A DNA stretch of 64,000 nt from Oscarella lobularis. Its lineage: Eukaryota > Porifera > Homoscleromorpha > Homosclerophorida > Oscarellidae. Shown here in pieces: positions 51,072 through 62,800 of the stretch (the stretch's first letter is position 1; every line of letters starts with the position of its first letter). The notes below the pieces were generated by a model. The model saw only the letters and a list, made by a program, of their open reading frames with translations. It ran no database searches and had not been told where the DNA came from. The stretch is taken from positions 2,914,001 to 2,978,000 of the forward strand of contig NC_089184.1 of NCBI RefSeq assembly GCF_947507565.1. The letters are read 5' to 3'. The translations under genes and the position numbers were made by a program.

Positions 51072-54000
51072 GGGTAGGTGAAGGTAAATCCCGGACAAAA
51101 CTTCACTCTCCCGGAAGATCGACCCCCTGCACTCGCTTAACGGAGTTTCCCTAAAAACCCTGATACTGTCCTGAACCGCAAGGCCCGTAGCTTTCTAACG
51201 GACTATAGCCGAGCGTCGTATGTGCCTTGGTTTTTGAGAGAACCTCTCCTAAACCGACTCGTGCAAATCACGTGAGAGCGAATCAATGCAGGTAATTACC
51301 CGGACACGCTGTATCTCGGCCAAAAGCGCATCAAAAATTCTACCTAAAACGGTTTCTGGGGTAAAATTTACCGCTGAATCCAATGGTATCGGTCGTTTTA
51401 GTGCAAACGCAGCCAATCCAGCGATATTCTCGATTTAGTGCGTACTCTACCAAAAGTCAAACTAAAGCTCTATCGACAGAAAAACGACATCTAGCAGTAC
51501 TTAGACCTCACAGATTTTTACTAAACAGTTATCTTAAAGTAACGTAAGGCTCTGGACTGCTACAGTGGACGGCCGTACGGTCTCTCAAAGCAACAAAAGG
51601 CCTGCATGCATGTGACTTGGGGACTGTAGTGACTGTGGGATTATCAGCCTCAAAGTGCGCCAAACGCATCAGGAATATTACTCTACGATGCAGCTTCAAG
51701 GGTATTTGCTTTGAAATCGAGCATTGCCTATATCTGGCTATAGAGGCCACCTGTACCTTCCAGTCTCTGTTAGTTGCGAACGGACTTGATGTACCGGCCC
51801 GGAATCCGTACATCTTTGCTTCATAAGTTTTTTCATCATTTCAACGCTTTTTTCTTGCGTTTTTGCGAAGTTTCTTCAGAAGGCGGAGTCAAGCTGTTTA
51901 GTTTGCGGAGTTTCCCGGTTGTCATTTGCATCCGAAAACGGTCTTTATCTACCTAACGGTGGCGTTCAAACAATGGAAGCAGCGATTGAGGCTGTAAAGA
52001 TCAAGGCCATGACTGTTAGAACGGCGGCCGATTTTTTTTCAGTTCCAAAGAGCACTCTTCACGACCGACTGACAAAAGCGACTGCCGCAGCCCAGAATGA
52101 TGAGCCCCATAGCCGAGGAAGGCCAACAGTTTTGACGCGCACTGAAGAAAGAGCCATTGTGCGATGCTGTGTGTCCATGGCTTCGTTGGGATTTGGTTTA
52201 GACCGTAATCACGTGACTCAATTAGTGTCGCGTTACTTCGAAGCGACTGGAAAGCCCAATCCATTCAGAGATGGGATACCAGGTCGATACTGGTGGGTCG
52301 GTTTTTTGGAAAGGTGGAAGGAGAAACTGTCAGAGAGGAAGCCACAGCACCTCTCAATGAATCGCGCTGAGGCATCAAATGACAAAGTTGTTGCAGGCTT
52401 TCACGCTTTACTGGAGTCCGTTCTTCAAAAAAGCGGTCTCTCTGATTTACCATATCACGAGGCAGCTTCGCGCATGTGGAACTGCGACGAAACTGGAATG
52501 AGAACTGGAGGGTGCACCACCAAAAGCCGGGTCCTTGCTGCAAAGGGGTCCAGAACTGTTTCAGAAACTAGCTCTGGCTCTGGAAAAGAACAAATTACTG
52601 CTTTGATCTGTGGCTCGGCTATTGGACAAATCCTTCCACCACACGTGGTGTACAAAAGCCAAAGTGAAGATGAAATTGAAGTGAGCTGGATTACTGGAGG
52701 GCCTGAAGGAACGGTGTACACCACAAGCGGTTCTGGGTGGATGGAAATTCCTCAGTTCTTATCTTGGTTTGAAAAGTGCTTTTTGCTGCACACAAAAGAA
52801 CTTAGGTGCAACCCAGAACGACCTGTCGTATTATTTTTCGACGGCCACTATTCTCACGTTTGCCTTGAATAAGCAATGAAAGCTGCCGAGAATAACGTTA
52901 TTCTATTTTGTCTTCCTCCGAGTACTACTGACAAACTGCAGCCTCTTGACGTTGCTGTATTCTCCTCATTTAAGAGAGCCTGGGGAAAAATTCTTAAAGA
53001 AAGAAAGCCGAAAACGGGTGGAGCACTTTTAAGGAAGGAAGATTTTCCTGGCATTCTGAAACAACTCTGGGAAACTGGACTAAAACCGGAAAATTTCGTT
53101 GCTGGATTCCGTGCCACAGGAATCTATCCTTTGAAAAAAGGCAATAGTGGTAAAGAATCAAAATTAGCAGTCGGTTTTCCTTTTCAAACTGACGCAAGTA
53201 ATGAGGAGGAAGTTTCGGCCACCTCTGAAACAGCTAATCCTTCAATTAACTGTTTTACTCCTACAACTAGCAAAATCGTAAGCCACCTTTCTGCAATTAT
53301 AGCTTCCAAAAAAGAGGCGGAAACAAAGGTGCAGAAAAAGAAAGGCAGAGCCAAGTTGCAAAAATACGGAGAGGCTATTACAGCAGAAGAGGGACTGGAC
53401 AGGCTTAAAAAGAAAGAGGAAGGCAAAAAACGAAAGAAACCAACGACTCAGCGAAAATCGAAGCGCGGAAAAAGGCAGATTCAACGCGACGAGGATTCCG
53501 AAGTAAACGAAAACGTTTGCCCATGTTGTGAAGGAAATTTTTACGATCATACTCCTGAGATACAGGAAGCCTGGATTGGATGCGACAATTTAGAATGTGG
53601 GCGATGGTTTCACTCTGTCTGCGTCAATTTCGATAGCGCTCACAGTACTGCAAATTACTGGATCTGTCCTAAGTGCAAAGAGTAGCAATTACTCTATAGT
53701 GAAGTTAGTTGGGACTCGGGAGAAAAGGGAGCTACAGTAGATTAGAAATTATTAAGTCTAAAGCAACTGTTTATTGAGAATCTGTGAGGTCTAAGTACTG
53801 CTAGATGTCGTTTTTCTGTCGATAGAGCTTTAGTTTGACTTTTGGTAGAGTACGCACTAAATCGAGAATATCGCTGGATTGGCTGCGTTTGCACTAAAAC
53901 GAGCGATACCATTGAATTCAGCGGTAAATTTTACCCCAGAAACCGTTTTAGGTAGAATTTTTGATGCGTTTTTGGCCGAGATACAGCGTGTCCGGGTAAT

Positions 54001-54223
54001 TACCTGCATTGATTCGCTCTCACGTGATTTGCACGAGTCGGTTTAGGAGAGGTTCTCTCGAAAACCAAGGCACATACGACGCTCGGCTATAGTCCGTTAG
54101 AAAGCTACGGGCCTTGCGGTTAAGGACAGCATCAGGGTTTTTAGGGAAACTCCGTCAAGCGAGTGCAGGGGGTCGATCTTCCGGGAGAGTGAAGTTTTGT
54201 CCGGGATTTACCTTCACCTACCC
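51072..54223 (+). mobile_element. Pogo/Tigger-type DNA transposon, 3,152 bp, with ~445-bp inverted repeats
   Basis: The ends GGGTAGGTGAAGGTAAATCC and its complement are flanked by TA on both sides (51070-51071, 54224-54225), the Tc1/mariner-superfamily target. The inverted repeats are unusually long: about 51072-51516 and 53779-54223, nearly identical and including a CACGTGAGAGCGAATCAATG segment. The transposase lies between them. Copy number elsewhere in the genome cannot be judged. Confidence 0.9.
51973..53685 (+). pseudogene. Pogo-type transposase with C-terminal PHD finger, one in-frame stop
   Basis: From the ATG at 51973 (the frame is open upstream to 51919, so an upstream exon is possible) it encodes a psq-type helix-turn-helix (AADFFSVPKSTLHDR), a CENP-B-like second DNA-binding region (GRPTVLTRTEERAIV...FLERWKEKLSER) and a DDE domain: first Asp in WNCDETG (codon 52486), second in LFFDGHYSH, third in TTDKLQPLD. 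A TAA at 52870-52872 interrupts the frame between the second and third catalytic blocks; the same frame resumes at once (52876) and runs to 53685. The C-terminus is a Cys4-His-Cys3 PHD finger (CPCCEGNFYDH ... WICPKCKE) after a Lys-rich linker. The single stop is the only defect seen. Sequencing error or stop readthrough are alternatives. Confidence 0.85.
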
Positions 54224-54231
54224 TACTCGGA

Positions 54232-54312
54232 GAGAAACGTTGGTGCGTGGAGAAACCGTACTGTGGCCGAGAAGGCCGGTGTGTATTTGTTCACGTTGCT
54301 ATATGTGGGAGA
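54232..54312 (-). repeat. Hairpin block 'beta', partial, minus orientation
   Basis: GAGAGAAACGTTGGTGCGTG and GGCCGGTGTGTAT correspond to the reverse of the ACCAACGTTTCTT and CACACCGGCC parts of beta. It begins right after the TA target of the pogo element, so the transposon inserted in or at the edge of beta. Confidence 0.6.
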
Positions 54313-54722
54313 TGAGACCGTAGAGGCTTCTGTTTAGGGTATAACAGAAGCCACAGCTTAGAGATAAGCAGAATTTGAGTTACTCAAAGATATGAAACAC
54401 GCTTTTGGTCTTTTCTTACAGAAAGAAAAATAGACGTAAACATGCGTTGACGTACAAGCCCTCCTTCACCAGTCACACCCAGCACTTCGTGTGTGGTTCT
54501 CTCGTTCTCCGTACACGTGGTGAGTCAGTAGAGGCTTCTATTTAAGGTAACAGAAGCCACTGCTTAATTAAAAGATAAACAGAATTTAATTTACTCAAAC
54601 ATAAGACAGACGTTATCTCACCCCGCCTACAGATAAGAAATAAGACGTAAACCTGCGTTGACGTACACGCCTCCCTTCCTGAGTCACAACCGACACTTCG
54701 TGTGAGGTTCTCTCGTTCATCG
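54313..54722 (+). promoter_or_regulatory. Tandemly duplicated 'alpha' block upstream of peptide gene copy 2
   Basis: Two consecutive alpha copies (about 54317-54515 and 54523-54722), each with AGAGGCTTCT..AGAAGCCAC, AGATAA-CAGAATTT, GACGTAAAC-TGCGTTGACGTAC and CACTTCGTGTG-GGTTCTCTCGTTC. Only the second is followed by CGTATATAAACAGCATGC, a TATA-like site about 45 bp before the ATG at 54771. Confidence 0.55.
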
Positions 54723-54770
54723 TATATAAACAGCATGCAACACCAAGGTCCTCTCAGTTGAGTATTAACC

Positions 54771-55117
54771 ATGAATAAGGTCGTCTGCTTCTTTGTTCTG
54801 TCCTCTCTTTTTGGAGCTTTCCAATCTGCCCTCGTTCGATTCCAGTCGATCGAGATTCGATGCAGATTGAGACGCTGGAAAATCGTGCACTCCCGTCAAA
54901 ATGAACGGCACTGACGTTGAGTGGAGACCGGACTATACTGCTGCGAGGGAATGATATGCAAAGACGCTGGAGAAGGTCACAAGTGCTACAGGAAACCCTG
55001 TTTCCCACATGGAATTTCGTGCACTTGTCCGCCGTTTCATCCAATTTTCACGTGCTCAGATTGCTGCAAAGCTCCTGTCTTCCAACCTGAGCAAAAGATA
55101 TCTAAGTGTGCCTGATA
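54771..55117 (+). pseudogene. Cysteine-rich peptide gene, copy 2 (frame-broken)
   Basis: The ATG at 54771 starts the same leader (MNKVVCFFVLSSLFGAFQ) as copy 1. The mature region follows in another frame: GKSCTPVKMNGTDVEWRPDY is shared with copy 1, then a 2-base insertion (GACTATACTGC against GACTACTGC) shifts the frame again before YCCEGMICKDAGEGHKCY, and the end (SDCCKAPVFQPEQK) is diverged. A stop also interrupts the mature frame near 54865. Compared with copy 1 this is a decayed paralogue; an unrecognised intron cannot explain the 2-base insertion. Confidence 0.65.
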
Positions 55118-55810
55118 GATCAAAACTGCAGTTTGATTCAAGACATCTTAGTTGCGTTTGTCTTTTTCTGTCGTTCAGTGCCAAAAAAGTGTTTGCAAAA
55201 CTGCGTTTAGTTTCCGCTACCTTTTCTTCCATGACCCAAGGTCTCGCGTTTCCGTGCCTTAGTCAGAAGAAGGGCGATGTGTTCTCTTCATGCAGCCAGT
55301 TTTAGAGTACAGTTGTAACAAAGCGGCGAATCAACGACAGAGACAAGACTGCAAAACTATATGCAGCTCGATCCGCTTGGGGACACACGCCAACGTTACT
55401 ACTACCGCAACAAAATGGTCCTTAATTGTGCGATGGCTTCGATCGAACTTCTTGTTGTGGAACCTAGAACTCTGCGCATGGATTGAGTGACGTCTTGGCG
55501 TGAAACAAAACAGCTGTACAGCAGAGGGTAATTATAATTTAATTCTGGTTGGAGGAACACTAGCTGCGCGAAGCACGCACGTCTTTTTGATAAAGCTAAA
55601 AGGTGATTGACGGTCTAATTGTGAGTGCATGCGATCTCTCACGCGAAACATCATCGCAAAGCAAAGCTTTTCCGACCGTTCACGTCGACCGGATTGTCCG
55701 TTCGACAGTGTCGCCGCACACTTCCGAATTGACAGATCATTCGGCGACGTCATTTGGCGCGAGTGTCCACGCTTGAAGTAGACGTGGGGCGTTCTCCACG
55801 TGTGCGGCGT
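55118..55810. other. Unassigned stretch
   Basis: The sequence just after copy 2 (GATCAAACTGCAGTTTGATT, a palindrome, at about 55116-55138) matches the 3' flank of copy 1 near 30893-30915, so the duplicated unit extends beyond the peptide gene. Later parts show nothing. Confidence 0.4.
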
Positions 55811-55814
55811 CAAC

Positions 55815-55935
55815 TCGTGCACTCCCGCAAACATGAATGGAACCGACGTTGCGCCGAGACCGGACTATTGCTGCGAAGGAATGACCTGCAAGGTCACAAG
55901 TATCACAGAAGACGTTAACTGCATGCCGGCCAGCT
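55815..55935 (+). pseudogene. Cysteine-rich peptide gene, copy 3 (fragment)
   Basis: TCGTGCACTCCCGCAAACATG introduces MNGTDVAPRPDYCCEGMTCK, matching the first disulfide module of copies 1 and 2. The GAGEGHK part is deleted and the rest ends within 20 codons. No leader or alpha block is found upstream. Confidence 0.65.
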
Positions 55936-56179
55936 AGAACGAATTGCGTGTGCTGGTTTCTAGGCAGCTGCATAAAAAGACGCGCTCTTCAGTGACCCGT
56001 AAGAAGCGTAGATTTTAAGGGAAGATTCAATAAGATCAAATAACGTGCCCTTGACGTAGAATCGGAATTGGGAACTGGTGACGTAAATTCGGACTCGGCA
56101 TTTCGATTTCCACCGAACGGAATGCCAACATCATATGGAAAATTCAGTCTTTGCACAGAAGAATTGAGACAGTCTTCCA

Positions 56180-56968
56180 GCCTATAACATAATCTTTATA
56201 CCAGAGAGTCGAATGACCACGCCCCCAAAAGAACATAGCAACAACAGCGTCGAACGTTTGCCATTCATTGTGCGACATAGGCCCTTTTAGTCGAGGCACT
56301 CTGCGGCTCTGTCGCATGAATAAACTGCCATGTGATCAATGACGAAATCAAACTTGAAACGTTCAAGGAAAATGATTATTTAGGCAAAATCAATAAATGA
56401 TATATGTATATATGTACCTCAATCAGATGGCCTCCTTCCTGCAGCACAGGCAATCAAAAATGTCTCGCCAATACCTCGCATTAGATGAAGTCACGGCTAG
56501 CTAAAGGAAAAAATAAAATGCACGTAGACTTCTTCCATGAAAAAGATACTCTGGTTGTTATGAGTTGGAAAGAGGTGATTACACACCATGCGTGAGCGCG
56601 TCTTCGTGTCCTACAAAAAGAAGCTACATTAATTAATTTAATTAATCAAAGCACGAGGTGGTACACTGGTATGCGTGGGCGTTTCTTCTTTTCTCCGCCT
56701 TTGTGACCGCCCATCGGCGACAATGTCCGAGTTCGGCCGGGCGACAATCCGAAAAAGATCCATCCGGTCGCTTTCGCTTCGATGGCGAAGTTCGCGAGGT
56801 CCCTTCGCGTTATCGACTGTCCAGTGAAGCCGATATGCTATGTCGTCGTTCAGGCTGACACTGTTCTTGTATTCACGACGCAAGAGCGCCGAAGCGCTTG
56901 TCGAAAACACGAGGGCGAAGAGCAAGACGATTCCAATGTAGAAAGGACATACGGGATTGTAGCTCTTG
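56180..56968 (-). pseudogene. DOMON-domain gene fragment, copy 3 (frameshifted)
   Basis: On minus from about 56965: YKSYNPVCPFYIGIVLLFAL, LVFSTSASALLRREYK, NDDIAYRLHWTVDNA, then in a different frame FAIEAKATGWIFFGLSP, the next DOMON strands. The remainder is truncated. 56210-56590 on the left is homologous to the left part of copy 1 (34430-34801) and contains the intact CCATGCGTG site that is duplicated around the 2-kb foldback there. It ends at a TA (56969-56970), the same position as copy 2. Confidence 0.65.
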
Positions 56969-56970
56969 TA

Positions 56971-59537
56971 CCGTGGAGGCAGAGATAGAGTCCCGTATCT
57001 AGTTTGAAACACATCAACTTTGGAACAAGCGGTTTAACCTTTAGAACAGACTACCGTCAAAACAGTTAAAAGCAAAAATGTGGCAAAATAACTCGAGAAA
57101 TTCGTTGTAAAATTGCAGCTTGTTTCGTTGTGTTTTACAGGAGTAAGCAAAGTTAGAAGAGGGAGGAGTCACGTCATCTCCCTTTCGAACACGCCCATGC
57201 GCTTTGGAACAGGCTCTCTAACTCCGTCAGCTTTTATCGCACAGAGACGTTCTATATACCGTTTTAAAGCCTAAAGCCTCTTCTATCTCGCTAAATTGAT
57301 TCGATTGTCGGAGATTGCATTCTCGCTGAGATATCGCCGATTGAGTAAGGAAGGGTAGCGTGCTCTAGATTGGAACACAAGTTTTGTACAGCCAACTAGT
57401 GCCTAAGCATTCAAACGCAGCCAAATCGTTCAAACAGTCTTCTTTTATCATTGTCGCTAGGAGTACGCCGCAATTAGATCGTTTTGTAGCCATCAAGTGC
57501 AAAAATGGGAGGGCCATAACCTGGACGTACGGTCTTTAGCCATTTAGCCTCCTTTGTTCGAGTACGTACTACGATGAATCCGTCGAGCAGACCCAAACTG
57601 TCGCTTCGAGGCCGAATAGTTCGACCGACGGGCATTGCGAGACGATCCGCAACGTTCTTGGCGGCTAGCAGTGATGGACGAACGTCAACGTATCGGCAGT
57701 GGAACCCACACAGCTTGCAGAAGGCGATCGATGAGCTCGAGAGCGAAAATGCTCCTAGCTACCGTGTGGTTGCTCGTGAGTGGAGAATACCACCAACCAC
57801 TCTCTACAATCGACACAAAATGTTGACCAACCCCCACTTGTCTGGTGACAGTCGTCGCTACTTTACCGATAAAGAGGAAGGTGAGTTAGCTTCTTTCCTT
57901 ACTAGAAGTGCGGAAGTGGGCTGCGGGCGAACAATAAAACAGGTAATTGCTGGTGCTTAATTAAAATAAAATATATTTTTATCTAAAGAAATTTTGGCCG
58001 CAAAAGGAATTGTGAGGGATAGTATCACGCATGGATGGTTTGAAAAATTTCAGAAGAGACATCCTGAACTTGTACTAAAAACTGCTGAATCGCTGTCGAA
58101 AGCGAGATTGACTGCCACAAAGAGAACTGTCTTGGACAAGTATTACGACACGCTTTTTGCCCTTCTTGAAGAAAATGATATCATGAACGAGCCAAGCCGA
58201 ATTTTCAATTTTGACGAAACTCCTATACCGCTGGAATTCAAACCTCCTAAAATTATAGCAAGAAAAGGGCAGAGACATGTGTTTTCCGTCACTTCTGGAG
58301 ACAAAACACAAATATCTGTTTTAGCTTGTGTTTGCGCTTCTGGATTTGCTTTGCCACCTCACATATTTTCAAGAAAAGTTTTTGTTGGAATGAGAGATTG
58401 GTAGAAGGACAGGTACCGGATTCGAGGTACACTGTTACTGATTCAGGATGGAGCACTAGTGCGGTTTTTGAAGGATGGTTTTTTGAGCTTTTTCTTGCCT
58501 ACGCTCCAGCAAAGCGACCGTTATTGCTAATAATGGATGGTCACTCAACTCACTACAATCCGGCGGTTATTAAAACTGAAGGGCACAAGAAGGGATTATT
58601 TTATTTCTGTTGCCTCCAAGCACAACGCATTTGACCCAGCCTTTAGACAGAAGCGTATTCCACGCACTGAAAGCTCATTGGACAACAGCCTGTCACAATT
58701 TCAGTACAAGAACGGGAGGGAAGTTCGTCACTAAGACAAATTTTAATTTTGTCTTTGCTGAAGCTTGGAAAAGTGCGATGAATGTTGGCAACATTTCTTC
58801 GTCCTTTAAGATGACGGGCATCTATCCTTTCAACAGACAGGCAATTGCGCTTGCCGAGGATAGCGTGGAACAACGTGCAGAAGCAGCTAAAAATCCTGCC
58901 ATACGATTTCTTCCAAGACTCACGCCTATCCCTGAACACCGTCGAAGATCAGCCTCACCTCTTCCAGTTTCAATTCAGGATTTTTCAAGCCCTGATAAAT
59001 CTTCGTCAGTTAGCATTTTGGAAGAGCCTCGATTCACAACGTCGGAACAGAACGATTCCAACGGCGTCTAGAGGAGGGATACAACCTGAGCGATTCCAGA
59101 TATTCTGAGTGGATTCGGCTAAATCATCCTAGCAAATCTATCACTGCTTCAGCTTTGCCGCTGTCTAATGTTGGCAAACCTATCAAAGTAAATCATCGCT
59201 CCGCAGAAGCAACGACTAGAAGCGAGAACGAGATTGACTAATCTGTACGCTACTTCAAGTCATATGGACCTTACTTTCTAATTACTGTATTACTTCTAGT
59301 GCATCCAGCATTCCTCCTCCTCCCCAGAACGTGAGAAAAACTCAGCTGCCAAAGTTCTTACAAGCTCTTCTGTTGTGGAAGAGATTCGGATGAAAGAGAG
59401 AAAAAAAGACGAAGCTGCTGAAAGAAAGAAGCAGAAGGAGATCCTTAGGGTCACCAGACAAAAGGAAAAAGCTGAAAGGAAAGGAAGAAAATTCAGAAGC
59501 TGAAAGGTATTAATTAACCATGAATTTTTTTGTCTTA
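56971..59537 (+). mobile_element. Second pogo/Tigger-type element (left end seen; right end not found)
   Basis: The sequence after the TA at 56969-56970 (CCGTGGAGGCAGAGATAGAG) departs from the DOMON homology and leads to a pogo-type transposase frame at 57574. I could not find a matching inverted end before the assembly gap (59538), so the right end is probably inside or beyond it. The interior 5' region (57010-57570) is non-coding and AT-rich. Confidence 0.6.
57574..59503 (+). pseudogene. Pogo-type transposase, multiple frameshifts
   Basis: 57574-57942 encodes a basic leader and a helix-turn-helix (YRQWNPHSLQKAIDELE, REWRIPPTTLYNR). A probable 47-bp intron with GTAATT donor and ATCTAAAG acceptor follows, although its phase does not fit perfectly. 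58010-58400 gives the DDE N-part with FNFDETPIP (first Asp). The frame changes near 58395, giving RYTVTDSGWSTS and LLLIMDGHSTHYNP (second Asp), and again near 58610, giving PPSTTHLTQPLDRSVF (third Asp). It runs to a stop at 59071. A Lys/Glu-rich exon at about 59330-59503 (SSVVEEIRMKERKKDEAAER) resembles the C-terminal tails of such transposases. Family order is complete but the gene is broken. No PHD finger is seen, unlike the element at 51072. Confidence 0.75.
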
Positions 59538-59737
59538 NNNNNNNNNNNNNNNNNNNNNNNNNNNNNNNNNNNNNNNNNNNNNNNNNNNNNNNNNNNNNNN
59601 NNNNNNNNNNNNNNNNNNNNNNNNNNNNNNNNNNNNNNNNNNNNNNNNNNNNNNNNNNNNNNNNNNNNNNNNNNNNNNNNNNNNNNNNNNNNNNNNNNNN
59701 NNNNNNNNNNNNNNNNNNNNNNNNNNNNNNNNNNNNN
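59538..59737. other. Assembly gap, 200 N
   Basis: Exactly 200 undetermined bases, probably a fixed-size scaffold gap. It hides the right end of the second pogo element and possibly the promoter of the next gene. Confidence 1.
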
Positions 59738-59824
59738 AAGACTTATCCGGGACTTGTTGCGTTTGCAAGAAGTTCGTTGAGTCCGTTACCCGGTACTTAG
59801 AGTCCCAGCAGCATCGTCGAACCA

Positions 59825-62800
59825 ATGATTTGCTTCGGCTTGACCGCTTTCATCTTCCTCTTCGCAGTTTCTGCTTGCAACGGGGGCCCCTTGCCCCCGA
59901 TCGACTTGCGATGCAAGTTCTTCACATTGCAGCTTAAGCATCTAGCTCTCAACTCGTTCCTCCCGCCTTTAGGCAACAATCTAGCAAGCACGCACGACGG
60001 ACCAGTTCTCGGCGTAGCCGTACCAACGTTTTCATGGCTTCCGCGACACACAGATCGAGTAGGCGGCCAAACGGCCTTTCAAGTGCTCATCTATTCGTCT
60101 CGAGAGCGCGATACGTTTCGTCGTCCCGTCATTGACAGGCAGGGCGAGATTATTACTTTTTTAGGAATAAATAAATACATAATGTATATCTAGTGGTAAA
60201 GTGATTTCTTCGAATTTTCGAGGCGTCGAAGTGAACAGCAGTTATGAATATCAGAATTTTGTGCTGTATTCCTGGACGGTAGAGATAGACGTTTAGAAAG
60301 TGATAGTGCTAAGTTAAGTGGATAACATGACAGGTGCGTTGGTGGGATGAAAACGACGTTGCTTCGGACTACAGTCCTTTGTCAAATATGGAAGCAGGTA
60401 TTCTGAATCAGGTTAGTGCAAATTGGCTATTTCATAAATAATCCTGTTGACTTCATTTTATTAGACTCTGTGGAAAAGTTCGCCTTGGATTGCAGCTCCG
60501 GATTCGGTTTCCGGGGCTCCTTATCTCCGCAGTCCCGAATTTTCCGTACGTGTTATCGTCATTTTTACTCGTGAAACAATCACTGTTGAGTTTCTTACCT
60601 AAGGCTACTTCCAATTCGACGCTTCGTCGAGCGAGAGTCTACGTATCCGGTTTGGGATACTTTCGTCTATACTTGAATGGAAAGCGAATAGGAGACGAGG
60701 CCCTTGCTCCTGGCTGGACAAAGTACAGGTACACTGTGTGCGTTACTTTAATTAATACAAAATCCTTTATTTCTCATTTCTTCAGCACGCGTGTCTTCTA
60801 CGTTGTTTATGACGTAATGCAGTATCTCGAGGCGAAGAATGTACTTGGAGCTATCGTGGGCATTGGCAGACGCAACACGGTATTAATTCTATATAATTAA
60901 GAATAAGGCGCTCATCTGTCACTCAACAGACCGTCTTTCCTCCATTGGACAGCGTTTCACCGGACGACACCGTACCGAGGATATTTCGACTAAAGGTTCT
61001 CGTTTGAAAATATGCACGTGTCTTCAATGACATTGAAACGGGTGGACATGTAGCTCGTTCTTACCTATGACTCGGATGTCGAGTCGTACGATGAAATTAT
61101 GGTGAGTAGCACGGATTGGCGCGCCGCATCGTCGCCTGTGGTGAGCAGTTCGATTTACAATGGCGAAGTGTACGGTGAGTTTCGACAATATTAATTAATT
61201 AATTAATTATTAAATTATTCTTCTTTAGATGCTCGTCTAGAGAAGGCTGGATGGAATGAAGTGGGCTTTAAGCTCGATAATTCGTGGAAACAGGTATATG
61301 ACGTCAGAAATCTGCTCGTGGTTTGCGTGACTTGGATTCAATAGGTCGCAATTGTTTCTGGTCCTCATGGTATAATGTCTCTTCAGCTTATTCCTCCAAT
61401 TAAAGTTAGACAAAAAATCATATTTGAATCTCGGATGATGTTTGTCTTATCCATGCAGCAAGATCCGCCTAATCCGCCCATTGACATTCAAACACTGCCT
61501 GTAAGTACAGTAATACACATACTCCGCTCTCTTAGGTACACTCATTTCTTTTAGGGCAACATCTACGTCCTTGACTTCGGTACGAATCTAGCCGGATATT
61601 GCAGATTGACGGTGAAAGGTGATAAAGGCCAAGTCATAGTGCTCAAGTACACACACTGCAAGAACGAGTCGATTTCTTCATCTTCCCTTATACCGTCCCA
61701 GGCATGCTGAAGTCAAACTCCATCCTCCCTACGGTCCTAGGAACGGCAGTTTATATTACGCCAATCTTCGTTCGGCTGAGGCCACGGATACCTATATCCT
61801 GCGAGGCGATCCTCAAGGCGAAGTAGGAGATACATTCATGCGATCTTTGTCCATTGGATATAATATTTTTGCAGACGTATGAGCCCTACTTTACGTATCA
61901 CGGTTTCCGCTACGTTGAAGTGAGGGGCTACCCTGGAAAGCTCGAAGTAAGCGAATGCAAGAGAAACTTAAACTTACTCCACTGAACCCATCTTGGGGCA
62001 TTGTGACTGTAGGCTGGAAATTTGCAGCAAATTCCTATTCATGCCGACGTCGACGCAGTAAAGACGCTGAACACGTCAAGTCTTATTATGAATGACCTTC
62101 AGGTTCAGCTATATAACATAATAAATAATATATATATATATATCATATAATGTGTAGGCCGTTGTGAAGAATAGTCACCTGTCTAATTTTCTAAGTATCG
62201 TCACTGGCTGTGCACAGAGAGACGAGAGAATTGGATGGTTTGTCTACCTTTTCATTATCATCTTCTTTTATCTGACGTGACCTCTCGTCGACAGGATGGG
62301 CGACGCCGGCTTGTCGTCTGACATTATGGCTCTCGGTTTTGACATGCACGCTTTTTTCGTCAATATGCTTCGAAATATTCGAGACGACGAGGTGCCCGTC
62401 TCTTGTCATCTTTTCAAAGTCAATTGAGTTGAGTTTCTATAGGGAGAGGACGGCTCGGTTCCCGACGTTGTTCCCTATTATCGATACGGTCATCGGCCTG
62501 CTGATCCTTCGTGGAGGTAATACGTACCGTTTTCTTGCTTTTTTGAAATGACATCACGACGTTTAGTGCCGCTTTTCCTCAAGTGACGTTCGTCCTCTAT
62601 AAATACTACGGCGATCTGAGAGCGGTTCGCGACAACTACGACGCTCTGAAGCGTTATTTCAAAAACATTGCATCTCAGGTGTGATATATGTAATGCTGAT
62701 CCCCCCAAAGTCATCATGTTGTTCAAGATTCCCTCGTCCGGTCTCGCTCACATGGCTGGACGATACGGAGATTGGTGTATACTGAAGCCTCCAAATCCAG

